Below, piece after piece: positions 20,538 to 29,051 of a stretch of DNA of 64,000 nt (position 1 is the stretch's first letter; each line of letters opens with the position of its first letter). The position numbers and the translations under genes are program-made. The notes beneath the pieces are model-generated. The model made no database searches. It saw only the letters and a program-made list of their open reading frames with translations, and was not told the origin of the DNA. Source of the stretch: Acidobacteriota bacterium (lineage in GTDB: Bacteria > Acidobacteriota > Thermoanaerobaculia > UBA5066); assembly GCA_016716715.1 (NCBI GenBank), contig JADJVE010000001.1:124001-188000 (forward strand), written 5' to 3'.

Positions 20538-21422
20538 ATGGCCAACCTGATCGACATCCGGCGCCGGATCCGCAGCGTGAAGAACACGCAGCAGATCACG
20601 AAGGCGATGAAGATGGTCGCGGCCTCGAAGCTGCGCCGGGCGCAGGACCGCGTCCTCTCGGCGCGTCCCTACGCCACGACGCTCGAGGCGACGCTCGCCT
20701 CCGTCGCCGCGCGCGTCCCGGCAAACGAGGACGGCACGAGCGCGCACCCGCTCCTCCAGGGGCGCGAGGAGAAGAACGTCGTCGTGATCGCCGTGAGCGG
20801 CGACAAGGGTCTCGCCGGCGGATTCAACACGAACGTGAACCGCGCCGTAGGAGCGCTTCTGCGCGAGCAGAAGGAGAGGGGCGTGAACGTGCGCCTCGTC
20901 GTCCTCGGCAAGAAGTCGAACGACTTCTGGAAGAGACGTTCCTTTGAAATCCTGGACGCCAGGCCCGGCCTCTTCTCGAAGCTGAACATGGCCGTCGCGG
21001 CCGAGATCGCGCGCGGCCTGGGCGCGCGCTTCGTCTCGGGCGAGGTCGACGCGGTCTACGTCGTCTACAACGAGTTTCGGAGCGTGATCTCCCAGATCGT
21101 CCGAACGAAGAGGCTCCTTCCGGTGAGCCTCGAGGCCGGTGCGGGAGCTCCCGGAGCCGGCGGCACGGACTACCTCTACGAACCGGGGCCCGACGTCATC
21201 CTCGGCACGCTCGTTCCGCGCTTCCTCGAGTTCCAGATGTACCGCGCCCTTCTCGAGTCGAACGCGGCGTTCTTCGCGGCCCAGATGACCGCGATGGACG
21301 GCGCGTCCAAGAACGCGGGCGAGATCATCGACGGCCTCACCCTCACGTACAACCGCGCGCGCCAGGCGCGCATCACGAAAGAGCTCATCGAGATCGTCTC
21401 GGGAGCGGCTGCTCTGGAATGA
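20538..21422 (+). CDS. atpG: ATP synthase F1 subunit gamma
   Basis: Central rotor shaft, 294 aa. The N-terminal helix DIRRRIRSVKNTQQITKAMKMVAASKL and the C-terminal helix with MDGASKNAGEIIDGLTLTYNRARQARITKELIEIVSGAAAL are textbook gamma. The middle has SGDKGLAGGFNTN. Extra residues before PDVILGTL (a Gly/Pro-rich loop) are a small insertion. Confidence 0.98.
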   Translation: MANLIDIRRRIRSVKNTQQITKAMKMVAASKLRRAQDRVLSARPYATTLEATLASVAARVPANEDGTSAHPLLQGREEKNVVVIAVSGDKGLAGGFNTNVNRAVGALLREQKERGVNVRLVVLGKKSNDFWKRRSFEILDARPGLFSKLNMAVAAEIARGLGARFVSGEVDAVYVVYNEFRSVISQIVRTKRLLPVSLEAGAGAPGAGGTDYLYEPGPDVILGTLVPRFLEFQMYRALLESNAAFFAAQMTAMDGASKNAGEIIDGLTLTYNRARQARITKELIEIVSGAAALE

Positions 21423-21460
21423 GAGCCGCCCGTTCCTCCGTGCAGAAAGGCTAGCCCGAC

Positions 21461-22900
21461 ATGGCAACTGAAGGCAGGGTCGTCCAGGTCATCGGACCCG
21501 TCGTGGACGTCGAGTTCCCGGCCGGGAAGCTCCCGACCATCCTCAACGCCGTCCGAATCGTGGACGACGAAAAGCTCTCGACGGTCCCGATCGACATCAT
21601 CACGGAGGTCGCGCAGCACCTCGGCGAGAACCGCGTCCGCTGCATCTCGATGAAGCCCGCCGACGGCCTCGTCCGCGGCATGAAGGCGATCGACACGGGC
21701 GCGCCCATCACGATCCCGGTCGGCCCCGAGACGCTCGGCCGCATCCTGAACGTCATCGGCGAGCCGGTGGACGAGATGGGCCCCGTCACGACGACGGAGC
21801 ACTGGCCCATCCACCGCGAGGCGCCCGCCTACGAGGACCAGTCCACGTCCGTCGAGATGTTCGAGACGGGCATCAAGGTCATCGACCTCCTCGAGCCCTA
21901 CACGCGCGGCGGCAAGACGGGCCTCTTCGGGGGCGCGGGCGTCGGCAAGACCGTCCTCATCATGGAGCTCATCAACAACGTCGCGAAGGCGGCAGGCGGC
22001 TACTCGGTCTTTGCGGGCGTCGGCGAGCGCACGCGCGAGGGCAACGACCTCTGGCTCGAGTTCACCGAGTCCGGGATCATCGACCCGAAGGACTGGAAGA
22101 AGTCCAAGGCCGCGCTCATCTACGGCCAGATGACGGAGCCTCCCGGCGCGCGCCTGCGCGTCGGCCTGACGGGCCTCACGGCGGCCGAGTACTTCCGCGA
22201 CAAGGAAGGCAAGGACGTCCTCCTCTTCATCGACAACATCTTCCGCTTCACGCAGGCGGGCTCCGAGGTCTCGGCGCTGCTCGGGCGCATGCCCTCGGCC
22301 GTCGGCTACCAGCCCAACCTCGCGACCGAGATGGGCGAGCTGCAGGAGCGCATCACCTCCACGAAGCGCGGCTCGATCACGTCGGTCCAGGCGATCTACG
22401 TCCCGGCCGACGACCTCACGGACCCGGCGCCGGCGACCGCGTTCGCGCACCTCGATGCGACGACCGTCCTCTCGCGCCAGATCGCCGAGATCGGCATCTA
22501 CCCGTCCGTCGACCCGCTCGCGTCCACGTCCAAGATCCTCTCGCCGCTCACCGTGGGCGAGGAGCACTACAAGGTCGCGCGCGCCGTCCAGCAGGTCCTC
22601 CAGAAGTACAAGGACCTCCAGGACATCATCGCGATCCTCGGCATCGACGAGCTTTCCGAGGACGACAAGGTCATCGTCGCCCGCGCCCGCAAGATCCAGC
22701 GCTTCCTCTCGCAGCCCTTCCACGTCGCCGAGCAGTTCACGGGCCTCCCGGGCCGCTACGTGAAGGTCGCCGACACGATTCGCTCCTTCAAGGAAATCGT
22801 CGACGGCAAGCACGACGACCTGCCGGAGCAGGCGTTCTTCAACGTCGGCGCGATCGAGGAAGCCCAGGAGAAGGCCGAGAAGCTCAAGGGAGCGGCCTGA
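21461..22900 (+). CDS. atpD: ATP synthase F1 subunit beta (catalytic)
   Basis: 479 aa. GGAGVGKTVLIMELI P-loop, GERTREGNDLW with the catalytic glutamate, LLFIDNIFRFTQAGSEVSALLGRMPSAVGYQP Walker B region and the DELSE motif (DELSEDDK). N-terminal GRVVQVIGPVVDVEFP. Start ATG 21461 is preceded by GAAAGG. Confidence 0.99.
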   Translation: MATEGRVVQVIGPVVDVEFPAGKLPTILNAVRIVDDEKLSTVPIDIITEVAQHLGENRVRCISMKPADGLVRGMKAIDTGAPITIPVGPETLGRILNVIGEPVDEMGPVTTTEHWPIHREAPAYEDQSTSVEMFETGIKVIDLLEPYTRGGKTGLFGGAGVGKTVLIMELINNVAKAAGGYSVFAGVGERTREGNDLWLEFTESGIIDPKDWKKSKAALIYGQMTEPPGARLRVGLTGLTAAEYFRDKEGKDVLLFIDNIFRFTQAGSEVSALLGRMPSAVGYQPNLATEMGELQERITSTKRGSITSVQAIYVPADDLTDPAPATAFAHLDATTVLSRQIAEIGIYPSVDPLASTSKILSPLTVGEEHYKVARAVQQVLQKYKDLQDIIAILGIDELSEDDKVIVARARKIQRFLSQPFHVAEQFTGLPGRYVKVADTIRSFKEIVDGKHDDLPEQAFFNVGAIEEAQEKAEKLKGAA

Positions 22901-22904
22901 CGCC

Positions 22905-23309
22905 GTGGACGGACGCCTCACGCTCACCGTCGTGACCCCGGAGCGCGCCGTCGTTGCGGGCGCCCTCTGCGACGAGGTTACGCTGCCCGGACTCGAAGGC
23001 GAGATGGGGATTCTGCCCGCCCACACGCCGCTCATCGCTCTTCTCGGGATCGGCCTCGTGACGTTCCGCGACGGAGCGAAGAAGACGTCCGTCGCCGTGC
23101 GGGGCGGCTTCGCCGAGATCGCAAATGACGCCGTGCGCGTCCTCGCGGACGAGGCGGCCGCGAAGGACGCGATCGACGCCGGCAAGGCCGCCGAGGAGAA
23201 GACGGCGGCCGAGGCGCGCCGCGCGGACGTCGTGGGCGACGAACAGCTCGACGCCGCCAACGCCGACGCCCGATTCGCCGAGGCGCGGATCTCGGTCGCG
23301 GCGTCCTGA
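22905..23309 (+). CDS. atpC: ATP synthase F1 subunit epsilon
   Basis: 134 aa, GTG start 4 nt after atpD. N-terminal beta-sandwich with LTLTVVTPERAVVAGALCDEVTLPGLEGEMGILPAHTPLIALLGIG is diagnostic; the helical C-terminal domain is Ala/Glu-rich. Regulates and couples the F1 motor. Last gene of the operon. No a or c subunit gene is seen within the window, so the F0 channel genes must be elsewhere. Confidence 0.95.
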   Translation: MDGRLTLTVVTPERAVVAGALCDEVTLPGLEGEMGILPAHTPLIALLGIGLVTFRDGAKKTSVAVRGGFAEIANDAVRVLADEAAAKDAIDAGKAAEEKTAAEARRADVVGDEQLDAANADARFAEARISVAAS

Positions 23310-23356
23310 ACGGCGCGGGCCCGGGGGTTCCGCCTATCATCGGATCCGGTGGCGGC

Positions 23357-24145
23357 GTGACCGAGGACCGCGATCCCTGGTGGGAGCACTGGTTCGGAGA
23401 GCCGTACCTCGCGCTCTATCCGGAACGCGACGAGCGCGAGGCGCGCACCCAGGCCGTGTTCGCGCGCGAGGTTCTCTCCCCGTTCGCGAAGGCCGGCCGC
23501 CTCCGGTTCCTCGACCTCGGTTGCGGAACGGGCCGCCGGACCGCGGCCCTCGGACACGGCCTCGGGGCGACCGTGGGCGTCGACGCCTCGCTCCGCCTCG
23601 TCGGGTCCGCGCGCCGCTTCGGGCCGCGCCTCCGGCCCGGCGCCCTCTGCGCGCTCCCGGAGAGCCTGCCTCTCGCAAGCCGGAGCGTCGGGGCGGCCGT
23701 GAGCTTCGCGGGCGCGTTCGGCCGCTCGGACGACCCGGCCGACGACGCGCGCGTGGCCCGTGAGATCACCCGGGTCCTCGCGCCGGGCGGCGGGTTCCTC
23801 GCGGCCGTCTTCAACGCCGAGCGCGTCGTCGCGGGTCTCGCGCGGCGCGAGGAAAAGCTGATCCAGGGAACGCGCGTCGTGATCCGGCGGCGGTACGATC
23901 CCGAGCGTCGCATGCTGGACAAGGAGATCGAGCTCGGGAGCGGCCCCGACAGGCGCGTTTACGCGCAGCGTGCCCGCGCCCTGACGGAGCACGAGCTGCG
24001 CGGCCGCCTGCGCACCGCGGGGCTGACGGTCGTCGGAGCCTGGGGCGACTTCGACGGCTCGGCGTTCGAGCGCGGGCGCTCGCCGCGCCTCGTTCTCCTC
24101 GCCTCGAAGCCTTCGTCGAAGGCATTCGGAGCGCCCGGCCGATGA
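23357..24145 (+). CDS. Class I SAM-dependent methyltransferase linked to bacillithiol genes
   Basis: 262 aa. The SAM-binding motif LRFLDLGCGTGRRTAAL is near residues 49-65, followed by an acidic residue at the end of strand 2 (VGVDAS), ALPESLPLASRSVGAAV and EITRVLAPGGGFLAAVF, a complete methyltransferase core of the Methyltransf_11 type. The C-terminal SPRLVLLASKP ending is common in UbiE-like enzymes. GTG 23357 is taken; TATCAT at 23334-23339 may be its -10. It overlaps bshC by 4 nt (ATGA), so it is the first gene of the bsh operon. N-methylation of bacillithiol is known from Chlorobium; that this enzyme does so here is inference. Substrate otherwise unknown. Confidence 0.8.
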   Translation: MTEDRDPWWEHWFGEPYLALYPERDEREARTQAVFAREVLSPFAKAGRLRFLDLGCGTGRRTAALGHGLGATVGVDASLRLVGSARRFGPRLRPGALCALPESLPLASRSVGAAVSFAGAFGRSDDPADDARVAREITRVLAPGGGFLAAVFNAERVVAGLARREEKLIQGTRVVIRRRYDPERRMLDKEIELGSGPDRRVYAQRARALTEHELRGRLRTAGLTVVGAWGDFDGSAFERGRSPRLVLLASKPSSKAFGAPGR

Positions 24146-25707
24146 CCGTTCCGCTGGACCGCGTGCCGGGCATTCCGGCGCTCGCGCGCGGGCTCGCGAC
24201 GGGCGCGCCGGACGTGTCGGAATTCCTGCCGCGCGTGGCGACGCCGGCCGCGATCGCGGCGCATGCGGCCGCGGTGCGCCGCGCCTTCCGTCCGCGTTCC
24301 GCGGCGGCGGGCGCCGACCCGCGCCTCCAGGCCCTCGCCCGGGGAGAGAGCGCCGCCGTCCTCACCGGCCAGCAGGCCGGCCTCTTCGGCGGCCCGCACC
24401 TCACGCTCGTGAAGGCCGTCGCCGCGGAGAAGATCGCGGAGGACCTCTCCAGGGCCGGCACGCCGGCTGCCGCGGCGTTCTGGTGCGCCTCCGAGGACCA
24501 CGACCTCGTCGAGGTCACGCGCGTCGTCCTGCCGACTCCCGAGGGGCCGCGCGACTTCGGTCCGGATTCCGGGGCGCTCGCGGCGAACCGGGCGCCGGTC
24601 GGCGCGCTCCCGATCACCGCCGACCTCGACGCGATCCTCGAAGCGGCGGCCGCGAATCTCGGCGGCCCGCCCGACGAGGACGCCCTCGCCGCACTGCGGG
24701 GCGCGCACGCAGGGGCGACGTACGGCGCGGCTTTCACACGGACGCTCGGCTGGCTGCTCGACGGAGAGCTCCCGGTCGTCGACGCGGCCGACGCTGCAGA
24801 GAAGCCCGCGCTCGTGCCTCTCGCCGTCCGGCTCGTGAGGGCGCGGCGCGACGTGCGCGCGCTTCTCGAGACGCGCGGCACGGCGCTCGCGAAGGCCGGC
24901 CATCCGCTCCAGGTGAAGACGGATGCCGCCGCGCTGCCGCTTTTCGTCCGCGTCGGCGCCGAGCGCCTGCTCCTCGTCGACGAGGCGGGCCGGCTCGCGC
25001 TCAAGGGTCGCGACGGAACCTTCGCCGAAGAGGACGTCGTCGCGCGGCTCGAGTCCGGAGACTGGCTGCCGTCGTTCTCGGCGCTCACGCGCCCGCTGGC
25101 GGCCTCGGTCCTCTACCCCGTCGGCGCGACGGTCCTCGGTCCCGCGGAGGTGGCCTACTGGGCGCAGTCCTGGCCGCTCTTCGCGTGGGCCGGAATCGTC
25201 CCACCCGCCGTCCTCCTCCGCCCCTTCGTCGCCCTCGAAACGCCTTCGGCGCGCCGCCTCCTCGCGAAGCTCGACATCGGGCTCGGGGACGTCCTCGCGG
25301 GCAGCGACGCGCTCCTCCGGAAGAAGGGTGCGGGCTCGGCGCGCGCGCTTCTCGCCCGCGTCGCGTCGATCCCCGAGCGCGCGATCGCGGACCTCGACGC
25401 GGCCCGGCCCGCGCTCGCCGCCGTGGACGCCTCGCTGGAGAAAGCGGTCGAGGCCACGCGCGAAAAGCTCGCGTTCGCCTTCGAGAAGCTCGTCGAGAAG
25501 ACGGAAGCCGCCGCGGGACGCGCGGACGCCCAGGTGGCCCAGCAGGTGCGCCGGCTCATGGACGAGCTTCTGCCGGACGGGAAGCTCGCCGAGCGGCTCT
25601 ACCCGGTTCTGCCGTATGTTCTGAAACTCGGGAGGGCCGCGGTCGTCGGCGCGCTCCGACGCGACCTGAAATGGGACGAGCCCGGCCTGCAGGAGATCGT
25701 ATTGTGA
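24142..25707 (+). CDS. bshC: Bacillithiol biosynthesis cysteine-adding enzyme BshC
   Basis: Adds cysteine to GlcN-malate as the last step of bacillithiol synthesis; 521 aa. Hallmarks are LTGQQAGLFGGPHLTLVKAV and FWCASEDHDLVEV in the nucleotide-binding core, RPFVALETPSARRLLAKLD, then a long coiled-coil segment (EKAVEATREKLAFAFEKLVEKTEAA). It ends with a conserved GKLAERLYPVLPYVLKLG. ATG 24142 overlaps the methyltransferase stop; the end overlaps bshB1. Confidence 0.93.
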   Translation: MTVPLDRVPGIPALARGLATGAPDVSEFLPRVATPAAIAAHAAAVRRAFRPRSAAAGADPRLQALARGESAAVLTGQQAGLFGGPHLTLVKAVAAEKIAEDLSRAGTPAAAAFWCASEDHDLVEVTRVVLPTPEGPRDFGPDSGALAANRAPVGALPITADLDAILEAAAANLGGPPDEDALAALRGAHAGATYGAAFTRTLGWLLDGELPVVDAADAAEKPALVPLAVRLVRARRDVRALLETRGTALAKAGHPLQVKTDAAALPLFVRVGAERLLLVDEAGRLALKGRDGTFAEEDVVARLESGDWLPSFSALTRPLAASVLYPVGATVLGPAEVAYWAQSWPLFAWAGIVPPAVLLRPFVALETPSARRLLAKLDIGLGDVLAGSDALLRKKGAGSARALLARVASIPERAIADLDAARPALAAVDASLEKAVEATREKLAFAFEKLVEKTEAAAGRADAQVAQQVRRLMDELLPDGKLAERLYPVLPYVLKLGRAAVVGALRRDLKWDEPGLQEIVL

Positions 25708-26465
25708 ACATGGCCGCTGCGGTTCCCGTCGACGTCCTCGCGTTCGGCCCGCATCCGGATGACGTCGAGCTCGGCTGCGGCGGAACGCTCGCGTCTCTCG
25801 CCGGCCGGGGGCGCGGCGTCGGCATCGTCGACCTCACGCGCGGCGAGATGGCGACGCGGGGAAACCCGGAAACACGCGCCGCGGAAGCCGCGGAAGCGGC
25901 GCGCCTCCTCGGCGCGCGCTTCCGCGTGAACCTCGACCTCGGGGACGGCGACCTCCGGACGGATCGGGCCGCGCAGCTCCTCGTCGTCGAGGCCGTCAGG
26001 CGGGCGCGGCCTCGCCTCGTCTTCGCGCCCGTCACAGAGGACCGCCATCCGGACCACGAGCGAGCGGGCCGACTCGTGGCCGAGGCCGCGTGGTACGCCG
26101 GCCTCGCGAAGCTCGAAACGGGCCTCCCGGCGCATCGCCCCGACCAGGTCGTGTTCTACGCGGCGTACGCGCTGCTTCCGCCGACGTTTCTCGTGGACGT
26201 GACGGCCACCTTCGGGACGAAGCGAGCGGCGCTCCGCGCGTACAGGAGTCAGTTCCACGATGCCGAGCGGAGCGGCGACGCCGGAGCCCGCGAGCCGGAG
26301 ACGTACGTCTCGTCGAAATCCTTCTGGGACGGCGTCGAGGCGCGCGCGTGCGCCTACGGGCGCATCGCGAACGTCGCGTACGCCGAGGGCTTCGTCTCGA
26401 AGGTCCCGCCGACGCTCGCCGACCCCGCCGCCGCGTTCCTCGGCTACGAGGGGGCGAAGCCGTGA
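25704..26465 (+). CDS. bshB1: Bacillithiol biosynthesis deacetylase BshB1 (LmbE family)
   Basis: 253 aa zinc hydrolase that deacetylates GlcNAc-malate. LmbE/PIG-L motif FGPHPDDVELGCGGTLA (metal-binding HPDD) at residues 13-29, DLTRGEMATRGNPETRAAEA, and DRHPDHERAG with the second metal site. GTG 25704 overlaps the bshC stop (GTGA) with GGAG 8 nt upstream; ATG 25710 is an alternative two codons in. The three bsh genes in one operon make the BshB1 assignment firm over other LmbE deacetylases. Confidence 0.93.
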   Translation: MNMAAAVPVDVLAFGPHPDDVELGCGGTLASLAGRGRGVGIVDLTRGEMATRGNPETRAAEAAEAARLLGARFRVNLDLGDGDLRTDRAAQLLVVEAVRRARPRLVFAPVTEDRHPDHERAGRLVAEAAWYAGLAKLETGLPAHRPDQVVFYAAYALLPPTFLVDVTATFGTKRAALRAYRSQFHDAERSGDAGAREPETYVSSKSFWDGVEARACAYGRIANVAYAEGFVSKVPPTLADPAAAFLGYEGAKP

Positions 26466-27583
26466 AGATCGGGATCACGTGCTACCCGACGTTCGGCGGC
26501 TCGGGCGTCGTCGCGACCGAGCTCGGGCACGAGCTCGCGCGGCGCGGCCACGACGTCCACTTCATCACGTACGCGATGCCCTCGCGGCTGAACGTCTTCG
26601 CGGACCGCGTGACGTACCACGAGGTCACGGTCCCGTCGTACCCGCTCTTCCAGTACGCGCCGTACGACCTCGCTCTCGCGACGCGCATGGGCGACGTCGC
26701 GACGCACGAGAAGCTGGACCTCATCCACGTCCATTACGCGCTCCCGCACGCGATCTCCGCGCACCTCGCGCGCGAGATGCTCGCGCCCGTGCGCCTCGGC
26801 CTCGTCACGACGCTCCACGGGACGGACGTCACGATCGTCGGGCAGGACCGCTCGTACCTGCCGATCACGCGCTTCGGAATCGAGAAGTCCGACGCCGTGA
26901 CGGCGGTTTCCGAGCACCTCAAGCAGGTCACGATCGACGTCTTCCAGCCGAAGAAGGAGATCGTCGTCATCCCGAACTTCATCGACCCCGTGCGCTTCTC
27001 GCCGGAGTCGCCGCAGCTCTCGTGCCGGTTCGTCCCGGCGGGCCGCAGGGTCCTCATGCACGTCTCGAACTTCCGGCCCGTCAAGCGCGTCCTCGACGTC
27101 GTCGAGATCTTCGACCGCGTCCAGAAGCGCGTCCCCGCGTCCCTCGTGATGGTCGGCGACGGCCCGGACCGGCCCGCGGCCGAAGCCCTCTGTCGCGAGA
27201 AGGGACTCGCGGGGCACGTGACGTTCCTCGGGAACATGCCCGCGGTCGAGGCCCTCATGCCGTCGGCCGACCTCTACCTTCTGCCGACGGACTCCGAGTC
27301 GTTCGGCCTCTCGGCGCTCGAGGCGCAGGCCTGCGGCGTGCCCGTGCTCGGCTACGCCGTCGGCGGCCTGCCCGAGGTCGTCGTCCCCGGCGAAACGGGG
27401 TTTCTCCGCGCCGTCGGCGACGTCGTCGGCCTCGCGGACGACGGGGCCTCGCTGCTTCTCGACGACGCGCGCTACAAGGCGATGTCGCAGACCGCCCGCG
27501 CCCGCGCGATCAAGCTCTTCAACGCGGATGCAGTCGTCTCGCGCTACCTCGCGCTGTACGAGAGGGTCCTTTTCGCCGCGTGA
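26462..27583 (+). CDS. bshA: N-acetyl-alpha-D-glucosaminyl L-malate synthase BshA
   Basis: GT4 glycosyltransferase that joins UDP-GlcNAc to L-malate, the first step of bacillithiol synthesis; 373 aa. Starts KIGITCYPTFGGSGVVATELGHELARRGHDVHFIT, a strong BshA signature; TLHGTDVTIVG, VSNFRPVKRVLDVV and the GT4 donor site DSESFGLSALEAQACGVPVLGYAVGGLPEVV follow. GTG 26462 overlaps the bshB1 stop. Its 3' end overlaps the convergent adenosine deaminase gene by 40 nt. Confidence 0.95.
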   Translation: MKIGITCYPTFGGSGVVATELGHELARRGHDVHFITYAMPSRLNVFADRVTYHEVTVPSYPLFQYAPYDLALATRMGDVATHEKLDLIHVHYALPHAISAHLAREMLAPVRLGLVTTLHGTDVTIVGQDRSYLPITRFGIEKSDAVTAVSEHLKQVTIDVFQPKKEIVVIPNFIDPVRFSPESPQLSCRFVPAGRRVLMHVSNFRPVKRVLDVVEIFDRVQKRVPASLVMVGDGPDRPAAEALCREKGLAGHVTFLGNMPAVEALMPSADLYLLPTDSESFGLSALEAQACGVPVLGYAVGGLPEVVVPGETGFLRAVGDVVGLADDGASLLLDDARYKAMSQTARARAIKLFNADAVVSRYLALYERVLFAA

Positions 27584-28539
27584 CGGGCCGCGCGCGCGCA
27601 GGCGAGAAGCTCTCCGCCCGTCGCGCCCCAGCCGGCGACGCGCCGGAATTCCTTCCGCAGCGTCGTTCCGAAGAGGCCCGGGTCGTCCGTCGACAGCGTG
27701 ACGGCGACGCCCGCCGCGAGGAGCGCCCGCACGGGGTGCGGCGCGCCCTCCGGCACGGCGCCGGTCGCGAGGTTCGAAGTCGGGCAGACGTCGCAGACGA
27801 TGCCGCGCCGCGCGAGCAGGGTGAGGAGCGCGGGGTCCTCGGCGGCGCGGATCCCGTGCGCCAGACGCACGGGCCTGAGATGCTCCAGCGTCTCGGCGAC
27901 CGAGTCGGGCCCCGCCCACTCGCCCGCGTGCGCGACCGGCATCAGCCCGAGGCGGCGTGCGCGGCGGAAGGCCCGCGCGAAGTCCCGGGCGGGGAAGGCC
28001 GACTCCTCGCCGCCGAGACCGAATCCCCGGGCGCGCGGCCACGGGCGCTGCGTGTGGAGGTCGAGGACCCGGTCGGCCGACTCCGGTCCCCAGTGGCGCA
28101 CGGCGTCGAGGAGGACGACGATGCGCCCCCGCCGCGCGGCTTCGTGAGCGGCGAAGACGGCCTCGAGCGCTTCCTTGACCTCGAACCAGTCGAGGCCGAG
28201 CTTCTCGGCGACGGCGGGCGAGACGTAGACCTCGGCGTGGCGGATGCGCTCCTTCGCGAGGCGCGCGGTGAGGGAACGCGCGACGGCCGCGTAGTCTGCG
28301 GCCGAGCGGATCTGGCGGCAGACGTCCCGGTAGAACGAGAAGAACGCCCCCGGAGAGCCCAGCGCGAGCCGGCGCGCGCGCACGGACGCGAGATCCGGGA
28401 AAATGGGTGCGGGCGCTCGGGAGGAGAGGCGCACGAGCGTCGCTCCGGAGATCGCGCCCTCGAGGTGAAGGTGAAGCTCGACGGCGGGCGCGGCGGCGAA
28501 ACGCCGGAGAAAACGGGCGGCGGACGGAGCGATTCCCAC
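27544..28539 (-). CDS. Adenosine deaminase family protein
   Basis: 331 aa metal-dependent amidohydrolase. All zinc and catalytic motifs of adenosine/adenine deaminases are present: ELHLHLEGAI (HxH), the HAGEWAGPDSV histidine-Gly-Glu, RLAHGIRA, CPTSN and STDDPGLFGT (zinc-binding Asp). Converts adenosine (or adenine or an aminofutalosine-type substrate) to the inosine analogue; exact substrate is not decidable here. GTG 28539 is placed 8 nt after a TAGGAT hexamer on the minus strand. The last 13 codons overlap the bshA 3' end antisense. Confidence 0.87.
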   Translation of the reverse strand: MGIAPSAARFLRRFAAAPAVELHLHLEGAISGATLVRLSSRAPAPIFPDLASVRARRLALGSPGAFFSFYRDVCRQIRSAADYAAVARSLTARLAKERIRHAEVYVSPAVAEKLGLDWFEVKEALEAVFAAHEAARRGRIVVLLDAVRHWGPESADRVLDLHTQRPWPRARGFGLGGEESAFPARDFARAFRRARRLGLMPVAHAGEWAGPDSVAETLEHLRPVRLAHGIRAAEDPALLTLLARRGIVCDVCPTSNLATGAVPEGAPHPVRALLAAGVAVTLSTDDPGLFGTTLRKEFRRVAGWGATGGELLACARAARHAAKRTLSYSAR

Positions 28540-28547
28540 GCGGACGC

Positions 28548-28553
28548 ATCCTA
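28548..28553 (-). promoter_or_regulatory. -10 hexamer before the deaminase gene
   Basis: On the minus strand TAGGAT ends 8 nt before GTG 28539, compatible with a leaderless or nearly leaderless transcript. No clear -35. Confidence 0.35.
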
Positions 28554-28611
28554 CGGCGTCTTCCAGACGGGACCCGTCCCGCTCGGCGCCCCGCCGCGCG
28601 GGCGGCTCTGG

Positions 28612-28995
28612 ATGCGCGCGGCGGCCTTCGGCGTCGACCTCCTTCTCGTGGCGGGCGGACCGCTCCTCGTCGCCTCGGCGATCGTCTTCGGGATCGCCTT
28701 CGTTTCCGAGCAGGCCCCGGTCGGCCTCGACGACGGGTTCCGGGCGGCGCAGGTGCTCGCGGGCCTCCTGTTCCTTTTCCGGGACGCCTCCGGAGGGAGC
28801 CCCGGGAAGAAGCTCTTCGGCCTGCGCCTGATCCGAAAAGGCGGCGCGGCGTCCGGTCCGGCGGCCTCCTTCGCCCGGAATCTCATGCTCCTCGTCCCGG
28901 GGTGGAATCTCGTTGAAATCGCATCGGTTATCCGCCGCCGCGACGGCCGGAGGCCGGGCGACAAGCTGGCCGGAACGACGCTCGTGGAAGCCTGA
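28612..28995 (+). CDS. RDD-family membrane protein
   Basis: 127 aa with the RDD domain pattern: first helix LWMRAAAFGVDLLLVAGGPLLVASAIVFG containing the conserved Asp, second hydrophobic segment around FRAAQVLAGLLFLFRD, then GGSPGKKLFGLRLI and FARNLMLLVPGWNLVEIASVI, ending RRPGDKLAGTTLVE. The ATG at 28612 may be slightly inside the gene, because the family usually has a W-x-R motif just before the first helix (RGRLW here, encoded upstream without an ATG or GTG nearby). RDD proteins are small polytopic membrane proteins of mostly unknown role, sometimes ion antiporters. Confidence 0.8.
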   Translation: MRAAAFGVDLLLVAGGPLLVASAIVFGIAFVSEQAPVGLDDGFRAAQVLAGLLFLFRDASGGSPGKKLFGLRLIRKGGAASGPAASFARNLMLLVPGWNLVEIASVIRRRDGRRPGDKLAGTTLVEA

Positions 28996-29051
28996 GAGGC
29001 TTCTCCGAAACCTTTCCACCCCACCGCGCGTTATCTCTGGTGGGAGCCGCC

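Noticed and set aside
21176..23992. 938-codon antisense frame opposite atpG, atpD, atpC and the methyltransferase
   Set aside because: No domain motif, Arg/Asp/Leu-rich shadow composition, opposite to highly conserved genes.
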